Source: JAGHEK01 sp044426235 (GTDB taxonomy: Bacteria; Bacillota; Clostridia; Peptostreptococcales; Peptostreptococcaceae). From it: a stretch of 64,000 bases of DNA. Position numbers and translations under genes: made by a program. A model generated the notes under the pieces. It searched no databases. It worked only from the letters and a program-made list of their open reading frames with translations, and had not been told where the DNA came from. Below, one piece after another: positions 7,936-16,403 of the stretch. Within the stretch, counting starts at the first letter, position 1. Each line of letters opens with the position of its first letter. The stretch is from contig JAWXUS010000006.1 of assembly GCA_044426235.1 (NCBI GenBank), positions 1 through 64,000 on the forward strand, written 5' to 3'.

Positions 7936-8256
7936 GTGAAATTTGATAAAAGTTCTGACATAAGTAAGAATGTTAAAATTCTAGAGTGGATGAAAAAAGA
8001 GTTAATTATGAGTGTAGGAGATGTGTTTGAACTTATGTTTAGGGGAGTAAAGCCATTAGATGATGCTCTTCAAGACACATTAGCAAATATAATTATGATT
8101 ACATATCTTTTAGGAAAGAGAATGGGAATAAATTTTAAAGATATTGATTATAGAATAAGTGAAAAATCAAAACAAGGAATAGAGCAAAATCATAGTATTG
8201 AAAGTTGGTATGGTGACTTTAGTAATTTAAAAGATCATCTTGATAGAAACAATTAA
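7936..8256 (+). CDS. MazG-like protein, probably degenerate
   Basis: A 106-residue all-helical protein resembling the MazG/all-alpha NTP pyrophosphohydrolase fold. The region DVFELMF...DALQDTLANIIMITYLLGKRMGI lines up with the family pattern EExxEL...EELGDVLxxxxxLA. Of the metal-binding acidic positions, only the last Glu of the first motif and the Asp of the second look conserved, so catalysis is doubtful. It starts at GTG behind AGGGGGGA and lies 40 bases upstream of gdpP, probably in one transcript. A nucleotide-binding or regulatory role is a guess. Confidence 0.6.
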   Translation: MKFDKSSDISKNVKILEWMKKELIMSVGDVFELMFRGVKPLDDALQDTLANIIMITYLLGKRMGINFKDIDYRISEKSKQGIEQNHSIESWYGDFSNLKDHLDRNN

Positions 8257-8296
8257 TTATTGTTTGATAAAATAAAACAGGAGGTTATTTAAATAT

Positions 8297-10270
8297 ATGT
8301 TTAAAAAGTTATCACAAACAAATTTATATTTATTATTTATTGGCCTTGCTAGTTTTTTATTACTTTTTTATAATATATATATAGGTTTTATATTTTTTCT
8401 TGTCTATATTTTATTTTGTATATATAATTGGAAAACTATACGTATAAAACAAATTGAATTAGATAAGCAAATGAAAGATTTATCATTTGAAATGGATGAA
8501 ATAACAAAAAAATCAATCATGAATTTACCAACACCTCTTTGCGTTATTGAATTTGATGGCGATATAACTTGGTATAATGATAAATTTGATGAAATGATTA
8601 ATAAAAAGGATTTAATGGGTTCTAATATAGAAGATATAATGAATGATTTAAATCTTAGAAAAGTTCTTAATGAGAACAAAGAAATGTATTCAGAAATATC
8701 ATTTAATGATAGAGAATATGATATTATTTATAGGGTAATAAAAAACGATAAAGTACAAAATAATAGATATTTAATGGTAATTTATTTCTTTGATAAAACA
8801 GATAAATTAAAACTTGAATTAGAATATGAAGATAATAAGAATGCTATTGCTTTAATACAAATAGATGGTTATGATGAAGTTTTAAAGAGTACACCTGAGG
8901 ATAAAAGACTTTTACTTAATGTTGATATTGAAAAGATATTATCAAGTATTGAAAATGAAACTAAAGGTGCTTTAAGAAGAATTTCAAAAGAAAATTACAT
9001 ATTAATATTTGATAAAAAAAGCTGTATTAATTTAGAGAAAGATAAATTTTCTGTATTAGATAAAATAAGAGATATTTCACAAGAAAATACATTACCAGTA
9101 ACTATTAGTATAGGAATTGGTAGAGATGGTGAAAGTATAAATGAGCATTTAAAAATGGCAACTAGTTCTCTTGACTTGGCTCTTGGTAGAGGTGGAGATC
9201 AAGTAGTTGTTAAATCTAATGATAAATTTATTTTTTACGGTGGAAAATCAAAGGCAATTGAAAAAACAACAAAGGTTAAGTCAAGGCTTATTGGTCACGC
9301 TTTAAAGCAAATAATTTTAGAGAGTGAAAAGATTTATATAATGGGGCATAAATATCCTGATATGGATGCTATGGGTGCAGCTGTTGGAGTTTATGAAATA
9401 TGTAAATCATTTAATAAAGATGCAAAAATAATTCTTGATAAAACTAATGATTCAATAAAGGAATTTACAGATAGAATTGAAAATTCAAAATTCCATGAAG
9501 ATATTTTTATAAAATGTGATGACGCAATTGAAGATTGTACAAAGGATACTTTAGTTGTGGTTGTTGATACTCACAGACCAAATTATACAGAATGTGAAGA
9601 AATATTAAATATTTCAGATAAGGTTGCTGTAATTGATCATCATAGAAGAGGTATTGATTTTATTAATGAAACTGTACTTTTATTTCACGAAACTTACGTT
9701 TCATCAACTTGTGAGCTTATAACAGAGCTTGTTCAATATGTTGATGATGATGTTAAGATAAATAAATTAACAGCAGAAGGTCTTCTTGCAGGTATTAGTT
9801 TAGACACAAAAAGTTTTACATTTAAAACGGGAGTTAGAACTTTTGAGGCTGCATCATATCTTAAAAAGCTTGGCGCTGATACTGTTGAAGTAAAAAAACT
9901 TTTCAATTCAAATATAAATGATGTTGTAATTCGTGCAGAGATTATTCAAAGTGCAAAGATGATTGGTGACAATATTTGTATAGCGTCATCTATAAAAGAA
10001 GATGAAAATATTAATATTATAGTTGCTCAAGCTGCTGATGAACTTTTAAATATAAAAGATGTTGAAGCATCATTTGTACTTGGAATGAAAAATAAAAAAG
10101 TTTTTATAAGTGCAAGATCTCTTGGAAATATGAATGTTCACGTTATAATGGAAAAATTAGGTGGTGGAGGTCACAAAGATGTGGCTGGAGCTCAACTTGA
10201 TTTATCATTTGAAGATTCAATAAAACTATTAAGAGAAACTATTGATAAACATTTAGAGGAGGAAAAATAA
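8297..10270 (+). CDS. gdpP: Cyclic-di-AMP phosphodiesterase GdpP
   Basis: Membrane-bound enzyme that hydrolyses c-di-AMP to pApA and so affects potassium, osmotic and cell-wall control. The 657-residue protein has two N-terminal membrane helices (~10-50), a PAS-like domain (~60-150), a degenerate GGDEF domain (~170-310), a DHH domain with GHKYPDMDAMG and VIDHHRRG, and a DHHA1 domain ending in GGGGHKDVAGAQL. All DHH metal-site motifs look intact. Its stop overlaps the rplI start by one base. No DUF2232 membrane gene precedes it, unlike in many Firmicutes; a MazG-like gene is there instead. Confidence 0.94.
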   Translation: MFKKLSQTNLYLLFIGLASFLLLFYNIYIGFIFFLVYILFCIYNWKTIRIKQIELDKQMKDLSFEMDEITKKSIMNLPTPLCVIEFDGDITWYNDKFDEMINKKDLMGSNIEDIMNDLNLRKVLNENKEMYSEISFNDREYDIIYRVIKNDKVQNNRYLMVIYFFDKTDKLKLELEYEDNKNAIALIQIDGYDEVLKSTPEDKRLLLNVDIEKILSSIENETKGALRRISKENYILIFDKKSCINLEKDKFSVLDKIRDISQENTLPVTISIGIGRDGESINEHLKMATSSLDLALGRGGDQVVVKSNDKFIFYGGKSKAIEKTTKVKSRLIGHALKQIILESEKIYIMGHKYPDMDAMGAAVGVYEICKSFNKDAKIILDKTNDSIKEFTDRIENSKFHEDIFIKCDDAIEDCTKDTLVVVVDTHRPNYTECEEILNISDKVAVIDHHRRGIDFINETVLLFHETYVSSTCELITELVQYVDDDVKINKLTAEGLLAGISLDTKSFTFKTGVRTFEAASYLKKLGADTVEVKKLFNSNINDVVIRAEIIQSAKMIGDNICIASSIKEDENINIIVAQAADELLNIKDVEASFVLGMKNKKVFISARSLGNMNVHVIMEKLGGGGHKDVAGAQLDLSFEDSIKLLRETIDKHLEEEK

Positions 10271-10719
10271 TGAAAGTTATACTATTACAAGATGTAAAAG
10301 GAACTGGAAAAAAGGGAGAAATAAAAGAAGTTAGTGAAGCTTTTGCTAGAAATGTATTATTAAAAAAGAAAGTTGCTGCGGTTGCTGATAACACAACTAT
10401 TAAGGAATTAAATGAAAAAAATAAGTCACTAGAGCTTAAAGAACAAAAAAAATATGAAGAAGCTATTGAACTTGGAAAGAAAATGGAAGAGTTAAACGTT
10501 ATTATATATTCAAAAGCAGGTGAAGGTGGAAGATTATTTGGATCTATAACTTCAAAAGATGTTGCAGAGCAAATAAAAAAACAACACGATATAGAAGTTG
10601 ATAAAAGAAAAGTTTTACTTGAAGAACCAATAAGAACTTTAGGTTTAACTAATGTTGAAATAAAAATTCACCAAAAAGTAACTACTAAAATGAGAGTAGA
10701 TGTTAGAGAAAAGAATTAA
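10270..10719 (+). CDS. rplI: Large ribosomal subunit protein L9
   Basis: L9 binds 23S rRNA at the base of the L1 stalk. It has the usual shape: N-terminal domain MKVILLQDVKGTGKKGEI, a long lysine/glutamate connecting helix, and a C-terminal domain. Length is 149 residues, normal. The ATG overlaps the gdpP stop, behind GAGGAGG, so translation is coupled. Confidence 0.96.
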   Translation: MKVILLQDVKGTGKKGEIKEVSEAFARNVLLKKKVAAVADNTTIKELNEKNKSLELKEQKKYEEAIELGKKMEELNVIIYSKAGEGGRLFGSITSKDVAEQIKKQHDIEVDKRKVLLEEPIRTLGLTNVEIKIHQKVTTKMRVDVREKN

Positions 10720-10736
10720 TTATAGAGGTGACATAT

Positions 10737-12059
10737 ATGGAGGACTTAACGAGAATTCCTCCACATAGTTTAGAGTCAGAGCAATCAATTTTAGGTTCTA
10801 TAATACTAGATGAAGATGCAATGGCCATAGTTAGTGAAACTATAAATGCGGAGGACTTTTATAAAAAAGCGCACGAAGTAATTTATAAAGCTATGCTAAC
10901 TTTAAGTGAAAAATCAGAACCACTAGATTTAGTAACGGTTTCTGAGGAACTTAAAAAAGAAGGATATTTGGACGATGTTGGAGGTATAAGTTATTTAAGT
11001 GGACTTCCAACTATTGTTCCAACGACTTCAAATGTTAGTTATTATGCTGATATTGTAAAGAAAAAAGCTATTCTTAGAAGGCTTATAAAAGTTTCAAATG
11101 ATATAATTTCTTCAGGGTATGATAGTACAAAGAATGTTGAGGAAGTTTTAGAAGAGGCTGAAAGAAAGATATTTGAAGTATCAGAACAAAAAAATGTAAC
11201 TGAGTTTTCAACTATAAAAGATGTTGTTAATGGTCATTTTACTAAACTTGAGAGTTTATCTATGGGTGATTCTAAAGCTATTGGAATAGATACAGGTTTT
11301 GAAGGCTTAAATAGAAAAATTAATGGACTTCAAAAAACAGATTTATTATTAATTGCAGCACGTCCTGCAATGGGAAAAACTGCTTTTTCTCTCAATTTAG
11401 TTCATAATGCTGCAAGTAAAGATAAAGCATCAGTTGCTATATTTAGTTTAGAAATGTCAAAAGATCAACTTATTCAAAGAATGATTTCTTCTCAATCTGG
11501 TGTTGACTTTAAAAAAATTAAACTTGCAGATTTACAAGATGATGATTGGACAAGAACTATAGATGGAATGCATATTTTAGCAGATCTTAATATATTTATA
11601 GATGATACTCCAGGTATTAAGGTTTCTGAAATAAGATCTAAGTGTAGAAAGTTAAAAAAGGAAAAAGGTTTAGATGTTGTCTTAATAGATTATCTTCAAT
11701 TAATGGATGGTGAAGGTAAGAATGAAAATAGACAGCAAGAAATTTCAAAGATATCTAGATCACTAAAAATTCTTGCAAAAGAACTTGAATGTTCAGTTAT
11801 TGCACTTTCTCAGTTATCAAGGGGTCCAGAACAAAGAGCAGATAAAAGACCAATTCTATCAGATCTTAGAGAATCTGGAGCAATTGAACAAGATGCAGAT
11901 ATAGTTATGTTTTTATACAGAGATGAATATTATAATCCAGATTCTGAGAAAAAGGGTGTCGGAGAGGTTATAATTTCAAAGAATAGACATGGAGAAACTG
12001 GTTCTGTTGAACTTGTATGGCTAGGAGAAATTCAAAAGTTTCAAGATAAATCAAGATAA
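10737..12059 (+). CDS. dnaB: Replicative DNA helicase
   Basis: Ring helicase that unwinds DNA at the replication fork. Visible: N-terminal domain beginning IPPHSLESEQSILGSIILD, then the RecA-like core with Walker A ARPAMGKTA, Walker B VVLIDYLQLM, a SQLSRG segment and an EQDADIVMFLYR segment. 440 residues, no intein. The start at 10737 follows GAGGTGA; the in-frame GTG at 10728 overlaps that site. Cotranscribed with rplI, and closed by a terminator. Called dnaC in Bacillus nomenclature. Confidence 0.97.
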   Translation: MEDLTRIPPHSLESEQSILGSIILDEDAMAIVSETINAEDFYKKAHEVIYKAMLTLSEKSEPLDLVTVSEELKKEGYLDDVGGISYLSGLPTIVPTTSNVSYYADIVKKKAILRRLIKVSNDIISSGYDSTKNVEEVLEEAERKIFEVSEQKNVTEFSTIKDVVNGHFTKLESLSMGDSKAIGIDTGFEGLNRKINGLQKTDLLLIAARPAMGKTAFSLNLVHNAASKDKASVAIFSLEMSKDQLIQRMISSQSGVDFKKIKLADLQDDDWTRTIDGMHILADLNIFIDDTPGIKVSEIRSKCRKLKKEKGLDVVLIDYLQLMDGEGKNENRQQEISKISRSLKILAKELECSVIALSQLSRGPEQRADKRPILSDLRESGAIEQDADIVMFLYRDEYYNPDSEKKGVGEVIISKNRHGETGSVELVWLGEIQKFQDKSR

Positions 12060-12068
12060 AAACAAAGG

Positions 12069-12098
12069 GTTTATAGAAAAAATCTATAAACTTTTTTT
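12069..12098 (+). terminator. dnaB terminator
   Basis: GTTTATAGA and TCTATAAAC form a nine-pair stem followed by seven T. Confidence 0.92.
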
Positions 12099-12140
12099 GT
12101 CGTTAAAATTAATATTATTGCTTACGAAAAATAAAAAAAA

Positions 12141-12187
12141 TTGAAATTAAGTCGAATATTTGTTAAAATAAACAAGTAAGCGTTCGA
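12141..12187 (+). promoter_or_regulatory. purA promoter with possible operator
   Basis: TTGAAA (12141-12146) and TAAAAT (12164-12169) are 17 bases apart. TCGAA (12152-12156) lies between the boxes and TTCGA (12183-12187) just past the expected start site. They form an inverted repeat resembling paired PurBoxes (CGAAC-type) of Gram-positive PurR. The promoter is well supported; the operator is an inference from short motifs. Confidence 0.6.
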
Positions 12188-12211
12188 AAATAATCAAAAG
12201 AGGTGAATTTT

Positions 12212-13498
12212 ATGAAAACAGTAGCAATAGTTGGATCTCAGTGGGGAGACGAAGGAAAAGGTAAGGTTATTGATTACCTTGCAACAAAAGCAGATGTTGT
12301 TATAAGAGGTCAAGGTGGTAATAATGCTGGACATACTCTTGTAGTTGGAGATAAAAAGTACGCACTTCATTTAATACCATCAGGGGTATTAAATCCAAAA
12401 ACTATAAATGTTATAGGAAATGGAATCGTTTTTGATCCAAAAGGATTTTTAGATGAATTAGAAAAATTAGTTAAAGAAGACATAGATGTTTCGAATATTA
12501 AAATAAGTGATAGAGCACACGTTATATTCCCATATCATAAAGAACTTGATGCATTAGCAGAAGAGGCTAGAGGGGATCAGAAAATAGGGACTACTAAAAA
12601 AGGTATTGGTCCTTGTTATATGGATAAAACTGAAAGAAGTGGAATTAGAATTTGTGATTTAATGGATTCAGAGATATTTAAAGAAAAATTAAAGTCTCAA
12701 GTAGATGCTAAAAACAAGATCGTTAAAAATATTTATGGAAAAGAAGAAACATTTAATTTTGAAGAAATATTTAATGAATATTTAGGATATGCAGATCAAA
12801 TAAGAAAATATGTTGATGATACTTCAGTTATAGTTTATGATGCTATAAAAGCTGGAAAAAAAGTTTTATTTGAAGGTGCACAAGGTACATTACTAGATTT
12901 AGATCTTGGTACTTATCCATTCGTTACTTCATCTCACCCAATTTCAGGTGGATTTGCAATAGGTGCAGGAGTTGGACCTAATATGATAAAAGATGTTGTT
13001 GGAATTGTTAAGGCATATACAACAAGAGTTGGAGAAGGACCTTTCGTTACAGAACTTAATGATGCAACTGGAGAACAAATAAGAGTACAAGGTAGAGAAT
13101 TTGGAACTACTACAGGTCGTCCAAGAAGATGTGGTTGGTTTGATGCTGTAATAGTAAACTATGCATCTAGAGTTAATGGTTTAACTAGTATTTCATTAAT
13201 GCTTTTAGATGTTTTAAGTGGTTTTGATACTATAAAAATATGTACAGCTTATAAAATGGGAGATAAAGTTATAAATGCATTCCCAGCATCATTAGAAGAT
13301 TTAGCTAAATGTGAGCCAATATATGAAGAAATGGCTGGATGGAGCGAAGATATAAGTGGAATTAAAGAGTTTGATGAACTTCCTCAAAATGCAAAAAATT
13401 ACATAAATAGAATAGAAGAAATAGTTGGAGTAAGTGTAGATATGATTTCTGTTGGACCAAATAGAACTCAAACTATAGTTAGAAAAAGTGTATTTTAA
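12212..13498 (+). CDS. purA: Adenylosuccinate synthetase
   Basis: Joins IMP and aspartate using GTP, the first committed step to AMP. The 428-residue protein shows the P-loop-like GSQWGDEGKGKVIDYLA, the IMP-binding GQGGNNAGHT, GTTKKGIGP, and RPRRCGWFD. The start at 12212 follows AGAGGTGA, with the in-frame GTG at 12203 rejected. Transcribed alone from its own promoter. Confidence 0.97.
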   Translation: MKTVAIVGSQWGDEGKGKVIDYLATKADVVIRGQGGNNAGHTLVVGDKKYALHLIPSGVLNPKTINVIGNGIVFDPKGFLDELEKLVKEDIDVSNIKISDRAHVIFPYHKELDALAEEARGDQKIGTTKKGIGPCYMDKTERSGIRICDLMDSEIFKEKLKSQVDAKNKIVKNIYGKEETFNFEEIFNEYLGYADQIRKYVDDTSVIVYDAIKAGKKVLFEGAQGTLLDLDLGTYPFVTSSHPISGGFAIGAGVGPNMIKDVVGIVKAYTTRVGEGPFVTELNDATGEQIRVQGREFGTTTGRPRRCGWFDAVIVNYASRVNGLTSISLMLLDVLSGFDTIKICTAYKMGDKVINAFPASLEDLAKCEPIYEEMAGWSEDISGIKEFDELPQNAKNYINRIEEIVGVSVDMISVGPNRTQTIVRKSVF

Positions 13499-13516
13499 GA
13501 CCCTATATAGGGTCTT
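13497..13516 (+). terminator. purA terminator, weak
   Basis: A perfect palindrome AAGACCCTATATAGGGTCTT begins in the stop codon. The following T-run is interrupted (AAATTTT), so termination may be leaky. Confidence 0.6.
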
Positions 13517-13546
13517 AAATTTTATTGAAAAAAATAAAAAATATTA

Positions 13547-13575
13547 TTGACTTCATCTAAAAAATATATTATAAT
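13547..13575 (+). promoter_or_regulatory. tRNA operon promoter
   Basis: TTGACT (13547-13552) and TATAAT (13570-13575) with a 17-base spacer, 46 bases before the first tRNA. Confidence 0.85.
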
Positions 13576-13621
13576 AAATTTTGTCGGTAAAGAAAGTATA
13601 CTTTACGACAAAAAATGATAT

Positions 13622-13697
13622 GATCCATTAGCTCAGTCGGTAGAGCACCTGACTTTTAATCAGGGTGTCCCGCGTTCGAGTCGCGGATGGATCACCA
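13622..13697 (+). tRNA. tRNA-Lys (TTT)
   Basis: Acceptor GATCCAT pairs with ATGGATC. The anticodon stem CCTGA/TCAGG holds loop CTTTTAA with anticodon TTT. CCA is encoded. Confidence 0.96.
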
Positions 13698-13701
13698 TTT
13701 A

Positions 13702-13776
13702 GGCCCATTGGTCAAGCGGTTAAGACACCGCCCTTTCACGGCGGTAACAGGGGTTCGATTCCCCTATGGGTCACCA
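13702..13776 (+). tRNA. tRNA-Glu (TTC)
   Basis: Acceptor GGCCCAT pairs with ATGGGTC, with one G-T pair. Stem CCGCC/GGCGG holds loop CTTTCAC, anticodon TTC. CCA is encoded. Confidence 0.96.
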
Positions 13777-13789
13777 ATTAAATATTTAC

Positions 13790-13863
13790 GCGGGTGTAGC
13801 TCAATGGTAGAGTTCCGGCCTTCCAAGCCGGCTGTGAGGGTTCGATCCCCTTCACCCGCTCCA
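13790..13863 (+). tRNA. tRNA-Gly (TCC)
   Basis: Acceptor GCGGGTG pairs with CACCCGC. Stem CCGGC/GCCGG holds loop CTTCCAA, anticodon TCC. CCA is encoded. Confidence 0.96.
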
Positions 13864-13877
13864 GTTTAAACAATTAT

Positions 13878-13953
13878 GGGACTATAGCTCAGCTGGGAGA
13901 GCACCTGCCTTACAAGCAGGGGGTCACAGGTTCGAGCCCTGTTAGTCCCACCA
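13878..13953 (+). tRNA. tRNA-Val (TAC)
   Basis: Acceptor GGGACTA pairs with TAGTCCC. Stem CCTGC/GCAGG holds loop CTTACAA, anticodon TAC. CCA is encoded. Confidence 0.96.
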
Positions 13954-13959
13954 TTATGC

Positions 13960-14036
13960 GGCCTGGTAGTTCAGTTGGTTAGAATGCCAGCCTGTCACGC
14001 TGGAGGTCGAGGGTTCGAGTCCCTTCCAGGTCGCCA
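13960..14036 (+). tRNA. tRNA-Asp (GTC)
   Basis: Acceptor GGCCTGG pairs with CCAGGTC, with one G-T pair. Stem CCAGC/GCTGG holds loop CTGTCAC, anticodon GTC. CCA is encoded. Confidence 0.96.
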
Positions 14037-14047
14037 ATTAAATATTT

Positions 14048-14122
14048 GCTAGTGTGGCTCAACGGTAGAGCAGCTGACTTGTAATCAGCAGGTTGTAGGT
14101 TCGATTCCTATCACTAGCTCCA
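14048..14122 (+). tRNA. tRNA-Thr (TGT)
   Basis: Acceptor GCTAGTG pairs with CACTAGC. Stem GCTGA/TCAGC holds loop CTTGTAA, anticodon TGT. CCA is encoded. Last tRNA of the array. Confidence 0.96.
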
Positions 14123-14129
14123 ATTATTA

Positions 14130-14154
14130 CTCTTAGTTTAAGCTAAGAGTTTTT
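14130..14154 (+). terminator. tRNA operon terminator
   Basis: CTCTTAG and CTAAGAG form a stem with a six-base loop, followed by five T. Confidence 0.88.
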
Positions 14155-14157
14155 GAC

Positions 14158-14185
14158 TTATCCACAAGTTATCCACATATCCACA
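14158..14185 (+). other. Cluster of three DnaA boxes
   Basis: Two perfect TTATCCACA boxes (14158-14166 and 14169-14177) and one with a single mismatch, ATATCCACA (14177-14185), all in the same orientation within 28 bases. They lie between the tRNA terminator and the shared terminator of dnaC. The match to the consensus DnaA box is seen directly; binding and role are inferred. Confidence 0.75.
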
Positions 14186-14219
14186 AAAAGATACTCTAAG
14201 TATAAAAGAGTATCTTTTT
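14186..14219. terminator. Bidirectional terminator at the dnaC 3' end
   Basis: GATACTCT (14190-14197) and AGAGTATC (14207-14214) form a stem flanked by A-run and T-run, so it can work on both strands. It would end dnaD-dnaC on the - strand and back up the tRNA terminator on the + strand. Confidence 0.85.
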
Positions 14220-15204
14220 ATTTATTTCCCCACCTAAGATCATTTCCAATAAACTTTATCATTTTAAATCTTTCAAAAATTCTAGAAAATATTCTTTGAG
14301 TGTACATATCACCAAGTAACATAGGTGTTAGATTAGTAGATATTATTATTTTTTTATTGTTAAGCAGTCTTGTATTTAAAATATTGAAAAATTCACTATT
14401 AGTAAATGAATTATTAAATTCGGTACCCAAATCATCAATTATCAAAAGGTCACAATCAAAGATACTGTTATAGGCCTCTTTATTAATGTATGTTTTTTCT
14501 TTATTGAATTTTTGCTCCTCAACAGTTTCAAACATTTGAAAAGCAGTTTGATATAAAACAGTATAACCTTCGTCTAAAAGTCTTTTGGCTATACAACTAG
14601 AAATAAATGTTTTTCCAGTTCCTGTTGGACCATATAGTATTAAATTTGTATCATCATCAGTATTAAATTTATCACAAAAACTTTGACATTCAGCATATAT
14701 ATTAATGTAATTATCTCTAGGAGAAATATTTTCTTTTGATATTATTTCAGATGAAAATATTGATAATTTACTATTATTAAAATCATACTTTTGAAAACTA
14801 TTAGATAGATTTGAAGTTTTATATGCTTTATTTATAAGTATTTGTTTGAAACAATTACATTTATGGCTATTTTGTATATAACCCGTATCCCTACAAAAAT
14901 TACATTCGTATTTTATATCTAAATAATTTTCATCTTTTCCAAATGATAAAAGTAAGTCATTTTTTGTTTGTTTCAGTTTATTAGTTATTAACTCACATTC
15001 TTTTAATAGAATATCTTTATTTTTGTTATCAAAGAGAATACTTCTACCAATTTTTAAGTTAATAGATTTTATTTCTTTATCTATATCTTTTAATTTAGGT
15101 ATTAGTTCATAAATTTCCTTTTTTCTAAGTAATGCATTTTCTTCTGCTATATCTCTTTTTTTCTGATAATCAAGAAGAATTTCTTTTATAGCTAAATCAT
15201 TCAA
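14218..15204 (-). CDS. DnaC/DnaI-type helicase loader ATPase
   Basis: AAA+ protein that loads the replicative helicase onto DNA, equivalent to Bacillus DnaI. In the 328 residues: a helical, lysine-rich N-terminal domain that would contact the helicase, a zinc-type cluster with Cys101, Cys104, Cys116 and Cys118, Walker A GPTGTGKT at 192-199, Walker B LLIIDDLGTE, and an Arg-rich end RIFSRIFERF. It follows the dnaD gene by 8 bases and its stop overlaps the terminator. The replicative helicase is encoded 2.2 kb away. Confidence 0.9.
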   Translation of the reverse strand: MNDLAIKEILLDYQKKRDIAEENALLRKKEIYELIPKLKDIDKEIKSINLKIGRSILFDNKNKDILLKECELITNKLKQTKNDLLLSFGKDENYLDIKYECNFCRDTGYIQNSHKCNCFKQILINKAYKTSNLSNSFQKYDFNNSKLSIFSSEIISKENISPRDNYINIYAECQSFCDKFNTDDDTNLILYGPTGTGKTFISSCIAKRLLDEGYTVLYQTAFQMFETVEEQKFNKEKTYINKEAYNSIFDCDLLIIDDLGTEFNNSFTNSEFFNILNTRLLNNKKIIISTNLTPMLLGDMYTQRIFSRIFERFKMIKFIGNDLRWGNK

Positions 15205-15212
15205 ATTATCAC

Positions 15213-16331
15213 CTACTTAAATCTATTTTTTTGACCTTCTAAAAGTATTTTTTCAAGTTCATCATCACTATATTTATCATACGTAGTTTCTATATTATGA
15301 TATCTAGTTTTTGGTATAGAACCACTATTTTTATTGGAACCATTATTAGTATTTTTCTTTTTATTTTGCTTGTAATTTATATCATAATTTTTTATTTCTT
15401 CTAAAGTAGTTAATCCTTCTTTATACCAACTCTTAATCATAGCATCTAAATATTGCATTTGTGATTTAGGTATAGAAACTAACTTTTCACAAGCATAAAG
15501 TATTACTTCTATATCGTATAGTTCAAGCCAATTATCCATTAATTTTTGTTCTTCCTTTGATGGTGCATTAGGAAATCCAATATGCTTAAATATTTCTTTA
15601 TATTTTTTAAATTGTGCACCTCTGTTAGCTTGATATTCTTTAATATCTTCAATACTAAATAAATTATCAGAATGCCAATTAAGAAGTGTATTTTCAATAT
15701 AATTAAATGGAGGCATACTTATATTTGAATTTTTTGCAAATTGATATGCATAAATTACTATATCACAATTAATATTATAGTTTTCCATAATATTTAATAT
15801 TTTAATCTTATCTCCTTGGCTTAGGAAGAAACCGATTATATTTTCTATATCTTTAAACATATTCATTTTATCTTCATTATTGTTTTTATCATACATATCT
15901 TCAGTATACTCAGTTTCAATATATTGATCGTATAAAATTATGTCTTCCATATCATTTTTTTGGACTTCTATTTCTATAGTTTCAGAATTTTTATAAACTG
16001 TATCATATATATTTTCGATATAAAATTTATCTAAATCTAAAAATTCAACTGTATAATTAAAGTCTTCTTGAAAATCTTTGTGTATTTTCACAATATTTTT
16101 TTTCTCCCAAAATCTCCAAGATTCATCAACATCGCTAAGGGGTATTTCTAAATTTTTTGCAATTGAAGAATTATTAAACTTGATACCATTAAATGGTTCA
16201 CAAGCATGTTTATATCCTAAAAGATAAACTTTAACGTATAAACCATTTGCCATAGGCATAAATATATCTATAAAAACATTTGAAATAGTAGTTTGACCTA
16301 AATAAATATCACTAGTTTCTTTAAAAAACAT
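15213..16331 (-). CDS. DnaD domain protein, replication initiation
   Basis: Primosome protein that remodels DNA and recruits the helicase-loader complex. The 372-residue protein has an N-terminal winged-helix region (SSIAKNLEIPLSDVDESWRF), an acidic linker, then two helical DnaD-type repeats. The first covers ~160-245 and includes PPFNYIENTLLNWHSDN; the second, ~250-320, includes YLDAMIKSWYKEG. The tail is Asn/Lys-rich. The doubled DnaD domain is common in Clostridia. ATG at 16331 has GAGGTGA upstream. Operon with the DnaC-like gene. Confidence 0.88.
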   Translation of the reverse strand: MFFKETSDIYLGQTTISNVFIDIFMPMANGLYVKVYLLGYKHACEPFNGIKFNNSSIAKNLEIPLSDVDESWRFWEKKNIVKIHKDFQEDFNYTVEFLDLDKFYIENIYDTVYKNSETIEIEVQKNDMEDIILYDQYIETEYTEDMYDKNNNEDKMNMFKDIENIIGFFLSQGDKIKILNIMENYNINCDIVIYAYQFAKNSNISMPPFNYIENTLLNWHSDNLFSIEDIKEYQANRGAQFKKYKEIFKHIGFPNAPSKEEQKLMDNWLELYDIEVILYACEKLVSIPKSQMQYLDAMIKSWYKEGLTTLEEIKNYDINYKQNKKKNTNNGSNKNSGSIPKTRYHNIETTYDKYSDDELEKILLEGQKNRFK

Positions 16332-16403
16332 TTTATCACCTCAAATTAATTATATCATATAAAACAGGGAATATTAAATTATTATAACAAAAAGGAGGAC
16401 TTG

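Noticed and set aside
13687..13869. 60-codon + strand reading frame
   Set aside because: It runs across three tRNA genes and has no ribosome site; an artefact of tRNA sequence.
13622..14122. Prophage or island attachment site at the tRNA array
   Set aside because: No integrase and no repeated tRNA 3' end nearby; flanking genes are core.
16336..16354. TATAAT on the - strand as the dnaD -10 box
   Set aside because: Transcription would begin within the ribosome site, which leaves no usable leader; probably AT-rich coincidence.
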